A DNA stretch of 64,000 nt from Lindgomyces ingoldianus (taxonomy: Eukaryota; Ascomycota; Dothideomycetes; Pleosporales; Lindgomycetaceae): positions 709,993 to 773,992 of the forward strand of contig NW_022985184.1 in the NCBI RefSeq assembly GCF_010093535.1. Direction: 5' to 3'. The notes below the pieces were generated by a model, which was not told the origin of the DNA, made no database searches, and was given only the letters and a program-made list of their open reading frames with translations. Numbering within the stretch: the first letter of the stretch is position 1; every line of letters starts with the position of its first letter. Made by a program: the position numbers and the translations under genes. Positions 21,915 through 32,556 of this stretch are shown in pieces.

Positions 21915-24544
21915 CCTAACTCATGTCCGAAAGATACTGAGTGCGTTGGCAACAAGTTTTGACTCGTGGACGGCCGCCAAGGCTGGGTGCGGCGCAATGA
22001 AGGGCGAGGAGGCGGAGCGGCGTGGGGTGAGCAGCAAAGTGCCAGATGGTGATGAAGAAAAGATGGTGTATAGTGAGATAAAGAGTGGTGTCGTTCAGCG
22101 CGGCGGGGAGCACAAAAGGGCGGGGGCGCATGCGATGTTGTGGCGATCTGTCGAAGAAAGAGCGCTGGAGAGACCGGAGGAGTGCCGGCGGCGTGGTGGG
22201 CTGGAATATCGACTATGTTTCAAGGCATGCCGCGGGCGGGGCGGGCCAGTGTAGATGATCGGGGAAAGGAGCGGCGGCGAGTCTGGTGCAGGAAGAAATA
22301 CGTGCTGCCCTCAGTCTGGCAGTGGTGAGGGCTCTGGAGGTAGTGAAAGAGTCGGGTTGGTCGTGTTGCTGTGGTGGCCGATATTTTTGGGGCAGTCTCT
22401 ACGGCCTCCCCTTGCTGCGAAGCCCGCACGGCCGCTGGTTTCAGGTGGGCAGGGGCCAAGATACGCCGCGCTAGACTGCATGTGGCCGCGATGATCATCG
22501 CGAGTCTTTAAAAGGGGTCGGAGATTTTGCATCAGCTAGATGCACATCGAGAGAGACTGCTTTCTTCTCTCTGTAGTCTGCTCCCAAGTGGCCCTGGATG
22601 TCGTCTGCTGTCCACCCCACCCCCCCCCCCCACCGTTCGCATTCACGTCTGCCAGATCTCAATCTTCCCCGCAACCGATGAAACAACAATCAAGACTGTG
22701 ACAGAAAAACTGCATCCACTCAGAATCTTCCATGCATCAACAGAACAGGTTCTGCGCGCTATCTTCACGTTTCACCCCAGTGAGCGGCTCTCGATCGACA
22801 CGGAGCCCGGATTCACTCTGCAGGCTGTGCATTCTTCATCTCGAGAGCACAGTATTCTCTCAGATAGCCATTCTAATCCCCCTCTGTGCTTGGCGGCAGC
22901 CCTTGCGCACGCGACCTTTTCCTCATCTGCCTGTGGTTTGCCCGTGCCACTATTTTAAAGTCAAACTCTGTGCCCTTGCTGTCATGGCCAAGTGCCCCCC
23001 TTCCCCCCCGCTACAAAGTCACATATCGTGAGTCTGTGCCTGGCGCTGCTTCCTTCAAAAGAAGCAACAAGTCTTCATCCTCCGAGGCCACGAGGTCAAA
23101 AGCAAGTCGAATTTGAGCGGCGAACGATTTCGTCGTCTTCCCGGCGACTAATGATTTGTTCTGGATGAAGCGCTTGCCCGACGCTCTCCCCCCATCCAGC
23201 CTGCACCCGCATCGCACCTTCACAGCGTCTACTTTGACACTTCCCCAATAGCTGCCAGAGGGGAGCCGGCGCCTTTATACTCATCACTTGCATAACCCCG
23301 AGGCGCGACATCGGCCCCCCGCCAATCTCAGGCCACGCATAAGGCTGACTATGTGACAGGTTTCGCGGCCAGGAACTCCCAGCCTTGGCGTGCTCCTCAC
23401 CATCTCACCATCCCCATTCCCGTCTCAACCGCCATTCAACACCATCTCCCAATTTACCCGGTCTATGTACAGACGCAGTCACACAAACCGCCAGCACACG
23501 CAGTCTTGCCTCTCCCATGCCATGGAGCTGCCCGTCCGTTCCGTTTTCTCCATCGCCCGATGGCAATACCACGGCAGTTGAGAAGATGCCGGGCACGTGC
23601 TTGCCTTCCCAGGAATGAAGTCCACACCCCCAGTCCTTGTCTCATCTTGATACTCGTACCATTACTATCTCCAAATAAAGGAAAATCGTACGGTTTCGTT
23701 CTCTCAAAGAGCACACAATCGAAGTCTTAATAAGGCTATCAAAAGATAATGGAAATCTATACTCCTCATCTCATGATCATACGAGCCCGTGGCACGTTAC
23801 TTGCATTCTCCCATCCCAACTTTCATTACAGCGACCAGATTTCCACAATTTCGACACTGCACAGCATATCCTCTGTGAGTGGGTAACTGTCTCTATCTTC
23901 TCATTATCACGTCACTCACCCTCGCCGGAACCCGACTCCGTTCGCTCACCGTCTCAGTTCTGCCCTCTCTTTCGCTGAGCCACCATCCCGGTATCTGATC
24001 ACACAATATACCCTCCCCGCATTTCCCATCTGCGGTGAGCACATCGGCTGTCGCAAATATTCTACGACGGGCCAGCAAGGCTGGGCGGCTGATCACAGAC
24101 ACTATTACGGTCCCTGCGAGGCGGGTACGTACTGCTCGACCCTCGAGGACCCCCTTGCTGAAAGGGCATGAAACTCCACAGAGAGGGCTGCTCATTGGGA
24201 CGGTGAGACGTTACGCCCAAACAAGGACGGCCACAGATGTCTTATTCTCGTTCGACCCCCTTTCGATACAGGCGTGAGATAGCTTCGAGTCCAATGTAGG
24301 CAGGCGCAGTCAGCCTGTAGATGGTGGAGAGCCGATATCAGAGGTAGGAGACATATAAGAAGGGGATTCTAGACTTTGGTCTTAATCCATCAGATCTGGT
24401 ATCTTCGAGCTAAATCCTTCCGCAAGCCTTTTGTATCAGCCACAAAGCTTTCCTGAGCTCTTCTCAGAATTTAAAAATCCCATACCTTCAATCTGTACTC
24501 TCAAGCAAGACCTTTGCTCTTTCACCACCTTCAATCACATCACA
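21915..24544. other. Long upstream region of TEA4, no supported gene
   Basis: About 2.6 kb. Overlapping open frames occur on both strands (for example 22527-22958 and 23353-23730) but none shows a domain, plausible splice pattern or conserved block. A C-rich tract lies at about 22611-22631. A TATA-like CATATAAG at 24353-24359 belongs to the small gene candidate downstream. Confidence 0.45.
24353..24359 (+). promoter_or_regulatory. TATA-like element
   Basis: ATATAAG, about 185 bp upstream of the ATG at 24545. It is the only support, besides the start context, for a promoter here. Confidence 0.3.
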
Positions 24545-24751
24545 ATGCGTCCAGTTGCTCAACTCTCTCTCGTCGCATCTGGCATCGGCGCTCTGCAAGT
24601 CACGAGATCCCTCGCCTCTCGATCATTTTCCCGAAACCATACCTCGCTCAAGGGTCAGGCGGCCGCCGTCCACACCCCACCAACACCACCACCACGTCCA
24701 GTCTCACGGCGAGGAACTGTCCTACCATCTGGCGGTAAGACAAGGACATAG
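24545..24751 (+). CDS. Candidate small protein, 68 residues
   Basis: A short open frame starts at an ATG in a good fungal context (ATCACAATGCG), downstream of a TATA-like box. The N-terminus is mildly hydrophobic with few acidic residues (about residues 1-30, Arg/Ser-rich), which could be a mitochondrial presequence. The rest is Pro/Thr/Arg-rich. A GTAAGA near 24735 could be a splice donor; joining to an AG before 24787 would extend the frame with different C-terminal sequence ending near 24977. No family is recognised, and chance is a real alternative. Confidence 0.3.
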   Translation: MRPVAQLSLVASGIGALQVTRSLASRSFSRNHTSLKGQAAAVHTPPTPPPRPVSRRGTVLPSGGKTRT

Positions 24752-25582
24752 TTATTCCTCTTGCCATGGTTCTGACTGGGTCTTCAAAGGTGAGGTGTTA
24801 GAAATTCTTGGAATGAATCAATTCATTGATTGCGAGCATTTGATGGTCAGGCATTTTTTCCTATGTCCATCAGTTGCCACTGTTCCCCTTTTTCTTCCCC
24901 ATACATCCTCACCCTTTGGTCCACGGTTTGAAAGTGTTCAACTTCAGGTGGGCACCCAGCTAACATATCACCATTAACAGTACACACCCATCCCTCGACT
25001 CTACGCTGTCTCGACCTCATCACACACGCAACTCCTTTCCGAATCCTTCTCACGACTTCGGAATGCTTCATAAACACCAGTTTCTTTCCATGCTGCCATC
25101 CATCTCTGAATAAGCCTGGCTGGACCAACTCCTCCTCATGTACAATCAGGACCGCAACAGACTTACTTGCATTCCAACTCCACAACTCATCGGGCTGGAC
25201 CTGCATCTGCCATATGTTCTTGACATCGAACACTCACAACCACCGTAACATCACACCACCCCATAGACCGAGTCAAGATTATCAGATGCCAGGTCCGACG
25301 TATCCCGGCATACTTTCCATCATTACCGCCTGTACACAAACACACACCTCACCACCAGCCAGGCTTCCCAAACAGAATAGGATCGAGAGCAGGACTCTTA
25401 CGACGCCATGACTATCGCACTTCTGTACACTTCATATTCCTTTTGTCAATCTGTATCGGTGGGTGGCGCTTCGGCATTTGGGTCCGAGCAATTTGTTTTC
25501 ACGAATCTTCAGAGGAAGACGGCATCTTGCCTTTCCTTTTCCCTAGATGAATTCTTAGGAGTTGAGTGGGGTAAGCGATAGG

Positions 25583-25630
25583 GAGAGGAGAGGAGAGGAG
25601 AGGAGGGGGAGGGGGAGGGGGAGGGGTGGG
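25583..25630 (+). repeat. Purine tract with four G-runs
   Basis: GAGAG-type repeats pass into three GGGGGA units, GGGG and GGG. This fits the canonical G-quadruplex pattern (four or more G-runs separated by single bases) on the plus strand. Confidence 0.85.
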
Positions 25631-27051
25631 CGTGACTTGTCCTATTTACGCGATGCCGGTATCCAGGTAGTGCTAGCTGGGCGGAGAAATGCATGTTCGT
25701 GAACATGAATGGCTGCTCTCGCTCGTACGCTACCAGTGCCGTTCTATACTAATACTTGCCTACAAGCACTACCATGACCTCCTAACTGTCATACCAACAG
25801 CATATTCGCATATCGGTCTCGCTCCATAACCAGCACCCAAATCTCTCAAGCCAGTCTAGCCCCATTACTGCCGGAATGAGACAATCAAGTATCAGCTGAG
25901 CGAGCCCTGGATCGAAGAAGCCATTTCTGCGCCACTCCCCTCGTGTCCCTAATCCATATAGTCTTTTCACGCTAGCTGTACGACTTCGTGATGTGGGGTG
26001 CATAGCTCTCTCCGCTTTCTATCCAGATCCAGATCCAGTTCCTGGTTTCTGAGAGAATTTGGAGTGGAGCGAACTGCCGGCAGGAGAACTGCTGCAAGCT
26101 GCAAGCCTTGATCCAGCTCTTTGGGCTTGCAATGCTAATACTCTTCTTCCTGTCCCTACCCTGCATCTGCATTGCTGTCCAAGTCCTTGTGACTGCCCGC
26201 AGAACCCAACGCAAACAAGCTGCGAGCAACCAGAGTAACCAGAACGATGGGTTTCAGTCGGCTGGGGCGTATATGTGCTACTTACCTGCTTTTATACGTA
26301 TATACAAACCGGCAGGGGAGGGAAGTGGATACTATTGGTATATTGTCTTACCGAGGTTGAAGCTCTTAATGAGGCGTGTGATTCCGTTTGATAGCATCAT
26401 GCTGCTATAATGTACAAAGCATACAGGCTGTCGCCAAACGCGGACACAGAAAGGGATGGTATGCTCAGCCTTTAGGTCATGTCTGTCACGATATGAGAAA
26501 ACCGTCAAGGGAACACACAGACACGCCCTTGCTTGTTGTGCACCTATAGTGATTCTCTCTTCAAGTAGATGAGCACATAGTCAGCCATAAGCCTAGTCCA
26601 TAGTGCTCGAACGATGGCATAATTTCTCCACCATTCCATGTTGGAATTAGGATAGAAATAAAATCCGCCGGCTATAAGTGCAAAAGTCTAGGCCTTTCGA
26701 CTTCCCGATCCGCAAATGCCGGAACAAGAGCCCGAGCTGGCCATATACCTACCACAGGCATACCTTAAGCGCTAATTTCACACGCCCGGCCATCCAGACC
26801 TCTGCACGCCTCTGCACTCCAAACCCGTCATCTCTCCACCTCTTTTAGTTTACCCCTGCCTACTTATCCAGCCAAGTCCCTCAGAGATACATAAATCAAG
26901 GTCGGGACGGGCCGACACTCCACGTTCAGCTGTTTTCCGCTACCGGCAGGGCAAAGTTTGGTACACTACGGAGCTTTAGAGTCACGATTTCGGAAGGATA
27001 AGGAAGGGGGACCGTTGTGTCATTGATTCTGGGGTTTAGTTTATCTTTGGT

Positions 27052-27053
27052 TT

Positions 27054-27085
<32 letters not shown>

Positions 27086-27101
27086 CGTGTGTGTGTGTGT
27101 G
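27052..27101. repeat. TA then TG dinucleotide microsatellite
   Basis: About ten TA units run directly into about a dozen TG units with one TGCG interruption. It is a simple sequence repeat in noncoding DNA. Confidence 0.95.
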
Positions 27102-27780
27102 GAAGTCGGGGTTTGCAGTTGCAATTTGGAAGTGGGTTCAGGGACAACGGCGTTCAAGTAGTTATCTAGGAGAATCACCTGCACCCATCACACCTACCAA
27201 AAACATTCTCATAAGCGTCTGAAAACAATGATCTTACTCAATCTACCTACGTAAAAATTCAAACCAAACCATCCTAAACCGCCCAAGTATTGTACAAGCA
27301 AGCAAACTTGAACGCAAGCGCAAACAAAAACGCCAAATTTCAAATGCATGCAGAATAAACCCCAAGACTCCTGGGGTATTCCGCCGCCCAATGATGCAAC
27401 GCAACACAAAGCAACGCAACGCTAAAAGTTGGAGAATGGGTATAGGAACAAAAAAGTTGGGAAATGGGGTATCAAGAATGAAAGTTTGAAAAGATACCAG
27501 CCGGGAAGAATGAGAGATGAAGTTGAATGTCGAATGATACGCCGCTGACGGTGAAGCACTGGAAGTTTCCGTGGTTTGGAAGTCGCGGGGGGTGGGAGAT
27601 GGTGTGAGATTCGTCCTGTTTTGCAAGACAGGGGAGGTGAAATGTTCCGCAATGCCCCCTCACGCCTCGTTGCACCTGTCTCGAACTGCTGATGCCAGAA
27701 TCACGACCCTTGAGCCTCGCAAGTCTCAGGCGCTGGCGTGCTCGCAATTAGAGTTTGCTATCCTTCTCCAAAGTCAGCCC

Positions 27781-28639
27781 TCAAGTCTTTTTTTTCGACG
27801 GACTTGTCATCCTCTGCACACCCAACGAGCCTCCGGGCTCAGGCGTCGGGGTCGCTAGCATAGCCTTAACCCTATCAATCCTGCTAACCGCCTTCTCTAA
27901 CCGCTCTAGCCTTGCCATCTTATCCTTATCCTTCTTCTCCAGTTGCTCAACCCTCGCCTCCAGTTTCGCTCTTGCTTTCCGCTCCGCAGCCACCATCTCG
28001 TTAGCCTGTGAGAATAGCGTCACGCTCAGCTCCTCGATTTCCATGTCTTGTTTCCGCGCCTTCTCTTCGGCCTTTTGGCGCCGCTTGCGTTCTTTATCAA
28101 GCTCGGCCATGAGGTCGGCGTCAGATGTTGGAGGAGGGGGGATAGCAGATTGGGGTTGTGCGGGGGAGCCGCGACGGCCAGGGAGGAAAGAGAAACGGGT
28201 TGCTGTTTTGCCTGACGTAGAGTTTGCGGTCGACGGGCGGGGCTCTTCTGTGGAGGGGCGGCTGGGTGAGAGGGAATCCGAAGTATTTGATCGAGGGAGG
28301 CCGTTCTGGACTGCTCTCACGCTTCGCAGCTGGTCCTCATAGTCGGCACATTTATCCACTGTGTCCAAAAGTCAGCAAGAGTCTTGTTAGTTGTGCTTCA
28401 AGGCACGATATCTCGAAGCCTTGTCGCTTGGCTTTCGTACCTGCCGCCGTCGCCTTCTCCTTCAGCATCTCCACCTGCGCCTGCAGCTCGGCAATCCTCC
28501 TCTGCGCATCCTCAACCGCTCTATCCTGCCAGACCTGGGTCCCGCAATTCGGACAGCTATGACTATTCACGGACATATCCTTCCGATTCGCCGTCTGTGT
28601 CTGTGACTGTGTCGTCCGGATCGCAAGCGCAGCAGCCAT
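27781..28639 (-). CDS. Sec2-domain coiled-coil protein
   Basis: Exons 28639-28441 and 28358-27781 on the minus strand give 258 residues. Near the N-terminus is a zinc-knuckle-like CPNCG, followed by a helix (RRIAELQAQVEMLKEKATAA) continuing across the intron as VDKCADYEDQL. A Ser/Pro-rich linker precedes the second coiled coil (about 165-235; MAELDKERKRRQKAEEKARK, then EELSVTLFSQANEMVAAERK). The 'SVTLFSQANEMVAAER' block is the hallmark of Sec2-type Rab exchange domains, which in yeast activate Sec4 on secretory vesicles. The first coiled coil makes this one of the fungal Sec2-like variants, so GEF activity is inferred. A TATA-like element at 28664-28678 sits very close to this ATG, so the ATG at 28576 (MSVNSHSCPNCG) is an equally good start. 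Confidence 0.82.
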
Positions 28640-28663
28640 ACCCCTCCAACCTCGCAGCTCGCG

Positions 28664-28678
28664 TATATATATGTATAT
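28664..28678 (-). promoter_or_regulatory. TATA-like element of the Sec2-domain gene
   Basis: TATATATATGTATAT lies 25-40 bp upstream of the first possible ATG (28639) and about 90 bp upstream of the second (28576). If it is the functional TATA, transcription would begin near the first ATG, which favours the second as the start. Confidence 0.4.
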
Positions 28679-31493
28679 GTGTTTTTCGGGGCGGTGTTTC
28701 GGGATGTGCCGTATGTAAAGGTAGACAGGGTCAGCAGGACAAGAATAAACACAACCGGCGGGGTGTTGTGCGCTCGGAGTTTGGGTTGATTGGGACAGAG
28801 GCAACGTTCCGCTGTTTCAGCTTCGTTGTTCCTTGCATGAAAGGGGTCCATTCGCTTAAGTATCCTAATTGGGCGTAGGTTCAGCCCTATGGGACAACGT
28901 CATCAGAACTTGCCTTCACGGTTCTAATCACGTTTGCGAATTGTGAATTGCGCACCGTATTTTTTTGGGCGAAACTTTCAGTGCTATGTGCGAGTGTTTG
29001 GCTCTTATAGGAAGAAGTCGAACATTTCGTGACGCAATAATCACGAAAAGTGGGATAGTACGCTTCCGTTCTTAGTTTTAGCGGAGATGTTTACCACGGA
29101 ACAGCATATTGGAGAGTTAAATGTACCCACAACATGCAATTGCGCCTGTGGCTAGCTAATAAATATTAAAGTTTGTCAACTCCTTCGTCTCTTTGCTCTC
29201 TGAATCGTCAGCTTCAAGTCCCCGGGAGGAAATCTCTGCCTCAGCATGGCAGAATACTTCACTCCTTGGCAGGTTGGATGCGTGGGTATGGGCGATACGG
29301 AGAGTGGATGGAGGCTGAGTGTTTTGGGGTCTATGAGGCTTTATTAATCAGAATGAAGAGTCTGTCCGTTAACATTCCTTCCAGAGTCGGGATGAGACTT
29401 CATCGAATGCAAGCGCTTTGATCAGATACCTTTCTCCACGTGTCCTCTCCCCTGTCTATAATTCTGGCCATAGACATGCCCTATGGCCCCAATCCCTGCG
29501 TGTCCTTCCGCTTTTGATGCTAAGTTTCCTAAGCTGCAGAGCTCTATGTATCCTTTATCGAGCACCGATATCGCCGATGCCGACCTTGCGCCCTTCTTCG
29601 AAAAACTTGCCCACGTGGTATGGTGGCTCACCGAAATTATGATACATCATTGCTTAACGTAAAGATGCGGCGACACTCAACAGGTAGTCCCGTGGGCTTT
29701 GTGACCCAGGGTCGCCTTTTTCAGAGTCGCAATGTGCGAATATGGATTGTTGAGGTGGAAGAAAGAACTGCGGTGTTAGTCCTCGCGCGAAACGAGGATA
29801 GGAAGATGGTGAGTCAAAGAGGGGGGCCGGTAGAGGATAGAGAACACTAAGGAGGTGCAATGATGAAGCGCGGAGGCTGCAGGATTGGATAAATAGGTTC
29901 GGAAGCATACTAAGGTACAGGCGACGTAGATGTCAGTGAAAAAGACAATTCCAAGACAATTGAAGTCCTCGCGATGGCGCGCTTCTTTGAAAGTTATTTC
30001 CGATTAATTGAGCCCTTGGGAATAGTTTCCTCGAAAGACTTCCAATTGCGCTTATTGCATACTGACGAACGTCTACAAAGTCGAGCACTACTGCAACATG
30101 CTGGATGCCTCTCAGTTGTAAGCAGACACGCCCTGTTCTTACCCTCCTTTATCTGAATTCTAATGAGAAATCTGCACTCTGATAGTAAACTTAGCCTCAC
30201 CTCTCGTTCTCCAGGCACTGTATGTCGCTTCCGTTTTCGACAAAATATCACGATAAAATTTCTAATCATAGATATCTCCACTTCTCATGACGAGAGTTCC
30301 AGAGCAACTAGCCTATCAGATTAACGTGCCTGACCCGGAAAACGATTTTGCGAGGCTGACATTCCGGTTGAGCGTGCACGAACGCAAACACAAATGCAAC
30401 TCCAGCCAGTATGACGATGTCAACTCAAGCATAATAAAACGACGAGTTCGTGAATTTAAGTTCCCAAGGACGAAATTAGGACTGAACTATGAATCTGAGA
30501 TGCCAATAAAACATGTAGTGTAAGATTACTTTTATTTTTCTTTTGGAAATATTGCCCGCCGGCGTCATTCTCAGGTTTTATTATCCCCATCAACCTTGGA
30601 ACAACAGTGCGCGATATTAAAAGTTCGCGACACACACAGCAACAATGGCTCGTGTCCTCGGCCGCATTCATGGATATACATTTTCTTTTGAGATACGTGG
30701 GTTAGACGCAGAGGCCAATTGAGTGTCCCAACAACTGCAGTGCTCTGTGTTGAAGAATCACCGGAGACATAGCAACAAGAGCCGACAGCCTCCACTGCAA
30801 GTAGCAGATAGGGGCTCTTTTGAGGATCAAAGGTTGGATGCGGTAGCTAGGCAAGATCACTATGAAAACGACTAAACGGGTCGGAGAATTCATGCAAAGA
30901 CACGAGTGACAAGATGTCTGTGCGCTTAGAGAATCCATTGTCCATTGAGGAATACTCAACGTTCCAAAATATGGAAACAAAAGATTCAACCATATGCACT
31001 TAAGTTCCCTATTCTAACCCTTTGAAAGAATCGGTGGGAAACGCTCACTGCCGCAGTGAAGAGTCACCTATATCATTCGAGGAGCCACATGGTTCTATCA
31101 GGAGCCTGGAAAGGCTGATATCGTTTAACTTGTTATAGTACACTCACGCCGACTTTGAAATGTTCTTAAAAAGATATTTAAATCCTAGCTTATCACATGG
31201 AAAAAGAAAGTCAAATGAATATGACAGTCACTAGGGAAGGGTGAGCCTAAGTGCTGTCGGGACGAAAGGGGTTCCACCCTGGGTCTAGTGTCCGCTTAAA
31301 CTTCAATAATACACATACGCAAGTTGATACCTGGCAATATACCTTGGGATGTTGGTCCCCTCCATATTCCAGGGTCGCTTCACTCGTTGGGGGTTGGCGA
31401 GCTAGTATGGGAGCTGCTCGCACAAACTATGGTTCATGGGAATAGAGTTTTGCGCGAATACCACACTTGATCCGTATTCTGCTTCTCTCCAAG

Positions 31494-31500
31494 TATAAGA
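31494..31500 (+). promoter_or_regulatory. TATA-like element of the bZIP gene
   Basis: TATAAGA lies about 127 bp before the ATG at 31627. The spacing is normal for a filamentous fungal promoter with a short leader. Confidence 0.45.
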
Positions 31501-31626
31501 GGGTTGATCTGTCCCTTATTGTTTTGCAATTCCGTCAAAAGACCACCCACTTCATCTAGCCGATCTACAATACTTGTCCACGATACCCCATCCATCAATC
31601 AGTCCACCAGAGCAACCCACTTCGCG

Positions 31627-32556
31627 ATGCAGTTCACCCCTACCCACCTTTCAGAGGTCGCAGAGGATGTCGCAGCCCAGCAGGTTTCAGAGGAGGTTGC
31701 ACCAAAAATGATTGCAGTCAAACGCTCAGGCAAGGTTGTGGAAGTCACCGAAGCCAAGGCGCGCCTCCTAAGAGATAGGAACAACGATGCCCAGAGAGGC
31801 TTCCGGGAAAGGGAGAAGGAGAAAAAGAAGAAGCAGGCTGAAGAGCTTAGGCACATGAAAAAAGAGAATGAGCAGCAGGCCAATGAACTCGAGCGCCTGA
31901 AGAAACAGAATGAGCTGTTGTGGGAGATAAATGCACAGCTGCGTGCGCAAGTCCATTTGATGGCACGGCAGCAAGAGTTCATAGAGGAGCAATGCTCTTC
32001 TAAGCGGCAGCGTGTCGACCCGCCACATTTTGGTGGCCAGCATCAGCTCCCTATTGGGCCACAGTTCCCCAGTGACCAGCACTTTCCTATCCAAGGACAA
32101 TTCTTCAACCACCAGCAAGTTCCTTTCCAGGGCCAATACTTCGACCACCAGCTCCCTACCCAGGAGCAGCCCTCTCACCAGGAGGCTCTGAAGCAGCTCG
32201 GTGTTCAGCAGCTCCCCTTTGAACTCGAGTCGCCGCTAGAACCCTGCTCCCAGCAGCAGGTCCCCGCCCTGCCCCAAAGCCCTGTCCAGCAGCAACTCCC
32301 TGCCAAGCAGAAGTTCTCCACCGGGCAGCAATTTGCTGCCCTTGAACAGCCTCCCCCCCAGCCACGATTCCAAGTACAGCAGCAATTCTTTGGCCAGCAG
32401 CAATTCTTCGGCGAGCAGCAGCCCCTCGTCCAGCAACATTTCCCTGCGAAGCTACAGATCTCTGCCCCTCCACAAATCCCCGCTAGGTATCAGCTACATA
32501 ATGCGCAGGACGATGACGCGTTTTGGGACGAAATTCTCAACCGCCCAGGCTTCTAG
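31627..32556 (+). CDS. YAP-like bZIP transcription factor with Gln-rich tail
   Basis: A single exon of 309 residues. The basic region (about residues 47-70) contains RNNDAQRGFREREKEK, which fits the Yap/Pap1-type consensus with Asn, Ala-Gln and Phe-Arg at the DNA-contact positions; Gly replaces the usual Ala after AQR. A leucine/hydrophobic heptad coiled coil follows (about 72-107). The whole C-terminal two-thirds (about 130-290) is Gln/Pro/Phe-rich, built from loose QxxFPxQ-like repeats. No Yap cysteine-rich domain is visible. It presumably binds DNA as a dimer in the nucleus, and the Gln-rich tail may act as an activation domain. The upstream frame is open to 31504, but the TATA position and context support the ATG at 31627. 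The targets are unknown. Confidence 0.85.
   Translation: MQFTPTHLSEVAEDVAAQQVSEEVAPKMIAVKRSGKVVEVTEAKARLLRDRNNDAQRGFREREKEKKKKQAEELRHMKKENEQQANELERLKKQNELLWEINAQLRAQVHLMARQQEFIEEQCSSKRQRVDPPHFGGQHQLPIGPQFPSDQHFPIQGQFFNHQQVPFQGQYFDHQLPTQEQPSHQEALKQLGVQQLPFELESPLEPCSQQQVPALPQSPVQQQLPAKQKFSTGQQFAALEQPPPQPRFQVQQQFFGQQQFFGEQQPLVQQHFPAKLQISAPPQIPARYQLHNAQDDDAFWDEILNRPGF

Larger units (their letters stand above)
24752..27780. other. Gene-poor 3 kb
   Basis: No gene can be supported. It includes an open minus-strand stretch at 24847-25233 with no ATG start, a 100-codon plus frame at 26108-26410 beginning with a hydrophobic segment, a purine-rich G-run tract at 25583-25630, and a TA/TG microsatellite at 27052-27101. 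The 3' end of the Sec2-domain gene abuts it. Confidence 0.5.
28640..31626. other. Gene-poor 3 kb between Sec2-like and bZIP genes
   Basis: No gene is supported. A frame at about 29500-29670 (+) reads with several aromatic and hydrophobic residues and is followed by another open frame at 29645-29850; together they might be a relic but match nothing I recognise. The TATA-like TATAAGA at 31494-31500 belongs to the bZIP gene. Confidence 0.45.

Noticed and set aside
22527..23031. Overlapping 99-143 codon frames
   Set aside because: No start context, splice pattern or domain; typical chance openings in GC-rich promoter DNA.
26108..26410. 100-codon frame with hydrophobic N-terminus
   Set aside because: The hydrophobic part is followed by unstructured sequence with no TATA, good start context or family; too weak to call.
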